Shown here: positions 58,477 through 64,000 of the stretch, piece after piece | How positions within the stretch are numbered: the first letter of the stretch is position 1 | How the letters are laid out: each line of letters starts with the position of its first letter | Virus record (IMG/VR): IMGVR_UViG_3300022200_000023 | Location: 31,531 to 95,530 of that record | Origin: a virus | Length of the DNA stretch: 64,000 nucleotides | Strand: one strand, 5' to 3' | Notes under the pieces: generated by a model | The model's input: only the letters and a program-made list of their open reading frames with translations | Database searches by the model: none | What the model was told of the DNA's origin: nothing | Program-made: the position numbers and the translations under genes

Positions 58477-58549
58477 GGGCCTATAGCTCAGTGGTGAGAG
58501 CGGCCGGCTCATAACCGGTTGGTCCCAGGTTCAAGTCCTGGTGGGCCCA
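58477..58549 (+). tRNA. tRNA with CAT anticodon, probably Ile2 (lysidine type)
   Basis: Acceptor GGGCCTA/TGGGCCC, anticodon loop CTCATAA, T-arm CCAGG-TTCAAGT-CCTGG. C4-G69 and C5-G68 in the acceptor are the pairs that E. coli TilS uses to recognise tRNA-Ile2. Together with the separate CAT tRNA at 57456, this suggests it reads AUA after lysidine modification, rather than AUG. Confidence 0.85.
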
Positions 58550-58561
58550 AGTAAAAACACC

Positions 58562-59335
58562 ATGGGATACGACATGAGCTTGGTAAACCCGAGCGAAGAA
58601 CTTCTTCGACTCGAGCAGGACAGCAAGCGCGAATTCCAAGCGCTGGTAGCCGCCCGAGATATCCTAAAGACCCCAGAAACTAAAGCCATTTTCCAGGACG
58701 CTATGGACTACTGGAACAACTGCTACTGGGGCACTAAGCGCGGCAACCCCGCGCCTGTAAAGCCGGACTACGCTGACACTGCTAGCACTGAACTCTTTGA
58801 AAAGGTCTTAGCTGCGCAAGAAGCGGTCATCGCGCACAGTAACAAGGGCACGCGCGATCCTACCTACTTCCGCCTGAACGTCTGGGGGATGGGTAAGTAC
58901 CGCGATGTGATGGAAAAGCTAGGGATGATGTACTTAGGCCGGTACACGACACCCAGCTTCGCCGCGTACCCCGGTGACGAGCACTTCGCTGGAGACTACA
59001 CTGAACCCATCACCGACGAAGGCCGTAAGTGGCGCGAACACCAGGACATGTGTCTGCACTACAGTCCCCCGGAAGCTGAGGGCCTATTGCCCGGCCACAA
59101 GTTTGGCTCCAATGACGGATGGCACGTCACTACCGACGAGTGCGCTGCTGCGCTGAGGGTTGCCGCGGCACACGGGTGGGACGCAGACAATCCTCCCAGC
59201 GAAGAGATGAAAAAGGTGTCTGGCCCCTTCAACGAGATGGGCGTTCCCGACGCTGATGAGAACACCTACTGGTGGGCGTGGTTGGGCTTCCTGAAGAACG
59301 CGCGTGACAACGCGGAAGGGTTTCAGGTTTACTGA
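58562..59335 (+). CDS. Unrecognised protein beginning MGYDMSLV
   Basis: A 257-residue protein. The N-terminus (MGYDMSLVNPSEELLRLE) and the YFRLNVWGMGKYRDVMEKLGMMYLG segment recall hypothetical proteins found in bacteria and phages, but the function is not known to me. It is acidic, with many aromatic residues. It starts 13 bases after the tRNA-Ile2-like gene and is followed after about 100 bases by tRNA-Lys. Confidence 0.6.
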   Translation: MGYDMSLVNPSEELLRLEQDSKREFQALVAARDILKTPETKAIFQDAMDYWNNCYWGTKRGNPAPVKPDYADTASTELFEKVLAAQEAVIAHSNKGTRDPTYFRLNVWGMGKYRDVMEKLGMMYLGRYTTPSFAAYPGDEHFAGDYTEPITDEGRKWREHQDMCLHYSPPEAEGLLPGHKFGSNDGWHVTTDECAAALRVAAAHGWDADNPPSEEMKKVSGPFNEMGVPDADENTYWWAWLGFLKNARDNAEGFQVY

Positions 59336-59433
59336 GCCCTGAACGGTTCGCATCCTACGGGGGACCTGGCGGTGATACCTCGTAGTTGGTCGGGGTAACC
59401 CAGCATCGTCTGGGCTATAACCGCCATCCCTTT

Positions 59434-59509
59434 GGGGCATTAGCTCAGTTGGTAGAGCAATTGACTTTTAATCTCTTGGTCCAGGGTTCGAGTCCCTGAT
59501 GCCCCACCA
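59434..59509 (+). tRNA. tRNA-Lys (anticodon TTT) with a mispaired anticodon stem
   Basis: Acceptor GGGGCAT/ATGCCCC, D-arm GCTC/GAGC, anticodon loop CTTTTAA, T-arm CAGGG-TTCGAGT-CCCTG, and an encoded CCA. The anticodon stem is ATTGA against TCTCT: pairs 28-42 and 29-41 are mismatched. The elements otherwise match tRNA-Lys, so it may be weakened, decayed, or adapted to escape cleavage. Confidence 0.85.
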
Positions 59510-59540
59510 AGAAAACGCGTTACAAGCGCAACAAGTTCGT

Positions 59541-59560
59541 CTAAGATTCTGGCATAAGTA
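59541..59560 (+). promoter_or_regulatory. Promoter-like motif CTAAGATTCTGGCATAAGTA
   Basis: Same core TCTGGCATAAGT as at 54681, with one extra T. It lies about 25 bases before tRNA-Thr, consistent with a promoter driving that tRNA and the terminated unit that follows. Confidence 0.5.
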
Positions 59561-59583
59561 GGTGTCCTAGGACTCTTGCTTAT

Positions 59584-59656
59584 GCTGGGATAGCTCAGTT
59601 GGTAGAGCAGCTGATTTGTAATCAGCCGGTCGTCAGTTCAAGTCTGACTCTCAGCT
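59584..59656 (+). tRNA. tRNA-Thr (anticodon TGT)
   Basis: Acceptor GCTGGGA/TCTCAGC, D-arm GCTC/GAGC, anticodon stem GCTGA/TCAGC with loop TTTGTAA, T-arm GTCAG-TTCAAGT-CTGAC. Decodes ACA. CCA is not encoded. Confidence 0.93.
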
Positions 59657-59770
59657 CTCAACCCCACAACTACGTCCCCTCCCCCGAAGAGCACGGCCAG
59701 CCACCGGGGGGCGTAATAGGGTTAAGGTGGCTTACGAAACCCACAGCTAGGGTAGTCGTGCAGGCTGACT

Positions 59771-59812
59771 GGGGGCGGTTAACTGTGGTGGGTTAACCGC
59801 CCCCTTCTTTTT
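59771..59812 (+). terminator. Strong rho-independent terminator ending the tRNA unit
   Basis: GGGGGCGGTTAAC (59771-59783) pairs perfectly with GTTAACCGCCCCC (59792-59804), followed by TTCTTTTT. It lies between the plus-strand tRNA unit and the convergent minus-strand gene ending at 59811. Confidence 0.92.
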
Positions 59813-60206
59813 AGCCCGTAAAGAGGCCCTTGAGGTGGTCCATGCGGGACATCTCCGGCTGGCCGCCCATGGCAGCGCCCGCGCCCATAAGGCCCGCACC
59901 ACCCAGCGCAGCAGCGCCGCCTAGCGCTCCAGCCTGCCAGGGGTTGGCCCTGGCCGCCTGCCACATGTCCTTACCAACACCCGCCAGGTAATCACCATGC
60001 CCCATGTTCTGCATGGCCTCCGCGCCCCCAGCCAGGTGCTGCGTCAGCTTCCGCTGATCCCGGAAAGTCGACATGGGCTTCCCCGCCCAATCTTTGATCG
60101 ACTTACCCATCCCCGCCCAGTTGATGGCGATCTTCTCCTGCCCCTCAGCAAGGCCAAAATCAATCAGAGCCTGGGCGCACCCAGCGTCATACGCTTCCTT
60201 GAACAT
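59811..60206 (-). CDS. Probable virion protein with KEAYxxG N-terminus
   Basis: A 131-residue protein. MFKEAYDAGCAQALIDFG matches the start of the 15228 gene product closely. The C-terminal half is a Gly/Ala-rich hydrophobic segment (GALGGAAALGGAGLMGAGAAMGG) that could insert in a membrane. It overlaps the preceding gene by 20 bases. Probably a virion or ejected membrane-active protein; the function is not known. Confidence 0.6.
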   Translation of the reverse strand: MFKEAYDAGCAQALIDFGLAEGQEKIAINWAGMGKSIKDWAGKPMSTFRDQRKLTQHLAGGAEAMQNMGHGDYLAGVGKDMWQAARANPWQAGALGGAAALGGAGLMGAGAAMGGQPEMSRMDHLKGLFTG

Positions 60207-60438
60207 CCTCTACACCTTTCCAAGAGCTGCACTTGTAAATACCGCTAGCAGCGAAATCATAGCGCACGCAGTAGCCCTGGACACCTGCTCTTACGTCAAA
60301 ATGTTTGCAGGACATGCAACTCTGCGCCGGGTCGGGAGCGGGTCCGTAGTTAGGAGCGTCCACCATGGAGCTGGTTTTCTCGATGTACTCGAGTAGAGCT
60401 CTGGCTGCTCCGCGGCCGTAGGCTTCTTTGATGCTCAT
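60187..60438 (-). CDS. Small four-cysteine protein with the KEAY N-terminal motif
   Basis: An 83-residue protein. SIKEAYGRGAARALLEY is the N-terminal motif shared by several genes here. CMSCKHF, GYCVRYDF and KCSSW form a four-cysteine pattern (CxxC...C...C) suited to an Fe-S or zinc site, similar to small phage proteins with CxxCxxF...CxxY. It overlaps the large 60435 gene by four bases. Confidence 0.6.
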   Translation of the reverse strand: MSIKEAYGRGAARALLEYIEKTSSMVDAPNYGPAPDPAQSCMSCKHFDVRAGVQGYCVRYDFAASGIYKCSSWKGVEDVQGSV

Positions 60439-63400
60439 GATAACAGCTCCTTGAGCTCGTCTACTGCAGTGAGTTCTTTGTCTGCGGTGAGGCCATGCCC
60501 TGCAAGCCCGATACCCCCAGCGGTGAGTAGGGTCCCGAGGCCCTTTGGCATTCTACCAAGGTAGTCAACTAGCGCAGACAGCTGCCGCGGAGTCACATTT
60601 CGTGTCTGCTTCAGAGCCTCCAGTAGACCCTCGGTCTTACGAACCTTATTCAGAGCACTCATACCTTCACGAGTCTCTCGACCTAGCACCCTCCGCGCAT
60701 AGTCAGCGTTAGGAACCACATCTTTAGGCTGTGCAAGGTACTCTCGGATGACCTCCGGCAGATCTCTGCGGAGAGCCTTACCCTGCTCATTGTTTAAAAT
60801 GAGGTTGGCTCCGCCTTGCGTAAACGGAAGAGACGCCATCCCCGCTAGCCCCAGCCCGCCAGCAACTTCGGGCAGAGAGACGTCCTCCGGGTTAATCTTG
60901 CTCGCACCATACACAGCACCGGCGCCCCCTGCCGCAGCTGCCCCTCGCAGTAGGTTGGGTGCGTGCTTTAGCCACTTTTGGCGACGAGCCTGCCTAGCTA
61001 GTAGCTTATCCGCCGACGCCTCAGCGGCTTCCTGGCTTAAGCCTTTCTCCAGTTCTCGGTCAATAGCGATCTCTCGCAAAGCCTCTTGGCTGGGACGGTA
61101 CTCAGTAATGGTCTCGTACATATCGTCCGAGCCAATATCTGACGGGAGGATGGTACCAATAGACTTGCGCTGTCGGGTCGCAGAATCTCGGTCCATCAAT
61201 CCACCCGGGGCCGTGGTGCAGATACCCCCTTCACAATTAGCCTCTCGGGCTGCCTGCGCCAACGTCTGATTACTGCGCCCTGTAAGCTTACCGTAAACCT
61301 TAGCTACAGGGTCAGGTACAAAAACTTCCCGCAGCCCAGCACGGATAGCCTTGGGGTTGTTGTAGTGCAGCGCACGTCCTTCTTCATCCGTGAGGGCGTT
61401 CATGAATGCTTTTTGATCCGGCGCCAATCGGTCCGAGAATCCTTTGCGCGCCTCAGCCGCTCCCCCAGTCCGGTCTTTGCGTCGCAAGATGCGAACGTTG
61501 CGATCCGGGCTCATGCCGGACTCGGACATCCGACTGATAAGATTCTCCCGCCCCTCTAACGTGTCAATGGCGTTATACCGATCGTACATGAGGTTAGAGT
61601 GGATAAAGTCGGACCCACCCATAAACCCCTTCATCATGTCCTGCTTGTTCCCCGATAGCCCGGGCCCAGAAAGGACAACGTCCCCGGGCGGCAGTTGCCG
61701 AATGAAGGCATCCCAGTTTTCAGTAGTACTGCCGGGTGTGTGAAGGGGCGCACGCTTATTAGTGATTGCAGCTAGAGCCGGCATCCCTGCTGCCGCAGCC
61801 ATCAGGCTGTTGCGGATAGCGTGAGACTCTTCGTCCTCCGAAGTCTTCTCTCGGTCAGCCACTAACCCGTGCAGCCCAAGTCCCGCGCCTCCCGCCATGA
61901 GTGCAGCACCCGGCTTCTTCAGATGCTTAGCTACGTCTAGTAGGTACGTACTGTACGCTGGGGCGATACGCTTAGCCCCTCGTAGCGTCTCAGCTAGCCC
62001 TCGGTGCTTTTTTAGGTCCTGTAGCGCGTAGGCGTTAGCCATGGTCTCGTCACGCAGAACCCGAAGCGCTCCCTTGAGAGTGTCCCTCTTAGGCGCTGCG
62101 TTCATGTCCGTGCGGATAGCCGCCCGAATCTGATCATCCAGCGTTAGAGCCCCAGACCTGCGGGCTCGATTTTCAAAATCTCGAGCGTGTCCTAGCTCGT
62201 GCGCCAGGAACTCCGGGGTGTGCGCCTGCACTGCCTGCCTACGCGAGTAGTCGTAAGTCGGAGACTCAACCCCCCGGTTCATGGGATGGTTGCGATCTGC
62301 CGTAACCCCGAATCCCCCTTCGGGGCTCACATGTACCAGCCCTCTATCGTTGATGATCTTGCGACCGAAGTCCTGCATGTCAGCTTCGACCTTGGCCTTA
62401 GCCTGATCTAAGCTGAACCCTTCGGCCATGATGTCCCGAAGGCGCTTATCGCCGTACTCATTGATCTGCTTGCGGTAGTTGTTTACCGCAGCCATGCTGA
62501 GTGGCTTGTGAAGGAAGGGCACGGCCCCTGCTGCGCCTAACCCAAGCCCTGCAGCTACCTCGGGTACAGAGACGTCTTCCGGGTTTACCTTGGACAGGCC
62601 GTAAATAGCTCCAGCACCGCCCAGACCGATGGCTCCGCGAGCGATGTTAGGCGCGTGCCGCAGCAACTTGTCTCGTCGCAGCGCAGATCGCTGCTGCTTT
62701 GCTACCTCAGCAATCGCGTCTTCTGTGGACATGCCGGCTGCGCGCAAATCACGAACAGCACGCGCCTTAGCTTCCTCTGGGTCTGGCGTGTACTCGAGCA
62801 CCGTCTCCAGGCTGGGGTCGCTGGCAATGTCTCTAGGCAACAGGGAGCTGAGGCTCTTGTTCTGCCGAGCCTTGGACGCCGGGTCCATAGTCCCACCAGG
62901 AAGAACTGTGCAAACCCCCCCGGCGCACCGAACCTCCTCGCCTAGTTGACTAGGAGTCTTAGGCTGCTTGTTGGTAAGCTTCCCCCACAGCTTAGCAACG
63001 GGGTCTGGCACCAAGATTTCTCGCAGCCCACTCTTGACAGACTTGCCTACGCTGTACGTCGGAGCATCTCCGTGCTGGCCGTACATAGACTGTAGGAACT
63101 TAGCTCGGTCCTGCTCCCCTGTCAGGGACGCCATGGCCGGGTCTTTGTGCCGTAGGATCCGCACTCGGCGCTCAGGATTGATACCCGCGTCACCTATGTC
63201 ACTCATGACATGGCGTCGATCTGGCGCAATGTCCAGAACCTTGCCGGGTCCCCACCCCACGTTAGCGTGGGTATAGTCAGCAGACCCTTGAGTCGCCGCC
63301 ACTAGATTGCGGATAGGGTCACCTTTGTCAGACCCCGAGAGGACGATATCGCCTGGCTTCAAGTTAGCCGTTATGTAGTCAAAGTTGTGGGTGCTGGTAC

Positions 63401-63935
63401 CCGGCGTGTGCAGCGGAGCCCGACGATTAGTAAGCGCAGTAACCGCAGGCACCCCCGCCGCTACCCCCATGAGGGAGTTGCGTAGCGCGTGGGACTCCTC
63501 ATCTTGCTGCCAGGGCAAGGCAGCACCCGTCTTCTCCCCCTCGCGACCTTTGCTGTACTGAACCCCTGCTCCGATGCCACCAATGCCCGCGCCGATACCT
63601 AGTTGCGCCAAGAAGGTGTTATACCCAGACTGCGCTGCGGGCTGCATAGCCCTAGCCACTTCAGGTGGGAGGTGCCCTTTGTCTAACTGCTGAAGAGGAG
63701 TCAAGGCGGACATGTCCCCCGCCTCAATAGCCTCCCGGACTTTCCTTGAGGCACTGGGAGTACCGAGGTTTCCGCCAGTCTCCATCACAGTAGACACTGG
63801 CGTCTGCCCAGTAATGAACTCCAGAGAGTCCTTCTCCGGCCGTGTAAGCTTACGACTGTAGCCTTTAGGAGCGCGAGCTGCTTCATCCAACAGCTTAGTA
63901 GCCCGTCTCCCATGATAAACTCCTCGGAAGGGCAT
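60435..63935 (-). CDS. Large virion protein: duplicated papain-like domains flanking an HELGH metallopeptidase
   Basis: A 1166-residue protein with an internal duplication of about 550 residues. Each copy begins DEESHA(L/I)RNSLM (near 143 and 698) and has RAPLHTPG and a PGD(I/V)VLSG strand. His follows (THANVGW near 222; IHSNLMY near 777), then a Cys pair (CAGGVC and CEGGIC, near 340 and 900), and it ends NPEDVS(V/L)PEV. The PGD...H...C order fits permuted NlpC/P60 (papain-like) hydrolases. Between the copies, FLAHELGHARD near 577 is an HExxH metallopeptidase motif. The ATG at 63935 has GGAGG eight bases upstream, but the frame stays open to the window edge. Possibly an ejected protein that alters host wall or lipids. 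Confidence 0.65.
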   Translation of the reverse strand: MPFRGVYHGRRATKLLDEAARAPKGYSRKLTRPEKDSLEFITGQTPVSTVMETGGNLGTPSASRKVREAIEAGDMSALTPLQQLDKGHLPPEVARAMQPAAQSGYNTFLAQLGIGAGIGGIGAGVQYSKGREGEKTGAALPWQQDEESHALRNSLMGVAAGVPAVTALTNRRAPLHTPGTSTHNFDYITANLKPGDIVLSGSDKGDPIRNLVAATQGSADYTHANVGWGPGKVLDIAPDRRHVMSDIGDAGINPERRVRILRHKDPAMASLTGEQDRAKFLQSMYGQHGDAPTYSVGKSVKSGLREILVPDPVAKLWGKLTNKQPKTPSQLGEEVRCAGGVCTVLPGGTMDPASKARQNKSLSSLLPRDIASDPSLETVLEYTPDPEEAKARAVRDLRAAGMSTEDAIAEVAKQQRSALRRDKLLRHAPNIARGAIGLGGAGAIYGLSKVNPEDVSVPEVAAGLGLGAAGAVPFLHKPLSMAAVNNYRKQINEYGDKRLRDIMAEGFSLDQAKAKVEADMQDFGRKIINDRGLVHVSPEGGFGVTADRNHPMNRGVESPTYDYSRRQAVQAHTPEFLAHELGHARDFENRARRSGALTLDDQIRAAIRTDMNAAPKRDTLKGALRVLRDETMANAYALQDLKKHRGLAETLRGAKRIAPAYSTYLLDVAKHLKKPGAALMAGGAGLGLHGLVADREKTSEDEESHAIRNSLMAAAAGMPALAAITNKRAPLHTPGSTTENWDAFIRQLPPGDVVLSGPGLSGNKQDMMKGFMGGSDFIHSNLMYDRYNAIDTLEGRENLISRMSESGMSPDRNVRILRRKDRTGGAAEARKGFSDRLAPDQKAFMNALTDEEGRALHYNNPKAIRAGLREVFVPDPVAKVYGKLTGRSNQTLAQAAREANCEGGICTTAPGGLMDRDSATRQRKSIGTILPSDIGSDDMYETITEYRPSQEALREIAIDRELEKGLSQEAAEASADKLLARQARRQKWLKHAPNLLRGAAAAGGAGAVYGASKINPEDVSLPEVAGGLGLAGMASLPFTQGGANLILNNEQGKALRRDLPEVIREYLAQPKDVVPNADYARRVLGRETREGMSALNKVRKTEGLLEALKQTRNVTPRQLSALVDYLGRMPKGLGTLLTAGGIGLAGHGLTADKELTAVDELKELLS

Positions 63936-64000
63936 AGCAGCGCCCTCCAGGAAACCGCGCCCGAGACCCCGCCAACCCCCCTTAGCTCCACCCTTGAAAC

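Noticed and set aside
59336-59433. A further tRNA between the MGYDMSLV gene and tRNA-Lys
   Set aside because: GGCGGT/ACCGCC and CCCAG/CTGGG hairpins and a GGTTCGCATCC string are present, but no cloverleaf can be built.

Overview
This window is part of a large, GC-rich tailed-phage genome. It carries a contractile-tail (myovirus-like) baseplate and tail module, a large terminase subunit, a phage replication module, two sigma-70-like factors, an amidase endolysin and eleven tRNA genes. Spanin-like genes suggest a Gram-negative host, but the host cannot be named from the sequence. The portal and major capsid genes are not in the window, and the last gene is still open in frame at the right edge.

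Layout. 1-9204: an early sigma factor (minus strand) diverges from an SSB-like protein, a Cas4/RecB-like nuclease, a primase-helicase and a uracil-DNA-glycosylase/DNA polymerase A fusion. 9205-9608: non-coding, with a closed multi-hairpin RNA candidate. 9609-16857: terminase large subunit (minus), a MoxR-like ATPase, an XPD/DinG helicase and a zinc-ribbon protein (plus), then three probable virion genes (minus). 16897-23558: a tightly coupled plus-strand operon with a metallopeptidase-VWA protein, a cysteine-rich protein, a retron-clade reverse transcriptase (YSDN active site) and three large unrecognised proteins, ended by a terminator. 23602-46737: minus-strand tail, baseplate, fibre, lysis and tape-measure genes, interrupted by a small plus island (RuvC-like resolvase plus one unknown) and containing a second sigma-like gene. 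A canonical -1 frameshift site joins the two tail-assembly-chaperone frames. 46738-50428: a recurring promoter-like motif, a structured leader, two small proteins, a second MoxR-VWA pair and a pseudoknotted 3' RNA with its own terminator. 50427-54620: endolysin, fibre and a glutamine-rich protein (minus). 54681-59812: small plus-strand genes, eleven tRNAs, a MazG-like pyrophosphohydrolase and a strong terminator. 59811-64000: virion proteins (minus), including a large internally duplicated protein that resembles two permuted papain-like hydrolases around an HELGH metallopeptidase.

Four things stand out. (1) The 10-bp palindrome TACGCGCGTA occurs 15 times, spread through genes on both strands and in different reading frames; this is far above chance and no annotated feature explains it. 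(2) A reverse transcriptase with YSDN instead of YADD sits in a five-gene operon of unknown function, and a retron-like RNA fold lies about 10 kb away. (3) There are two independent MoxR-ATPase/VWA pairs, one surrounded by structured RNAs. (4) A promoter-like motif (CTAAAATCTGGCATAAG and close variants) lies ahead of several plus-strand transcription units.
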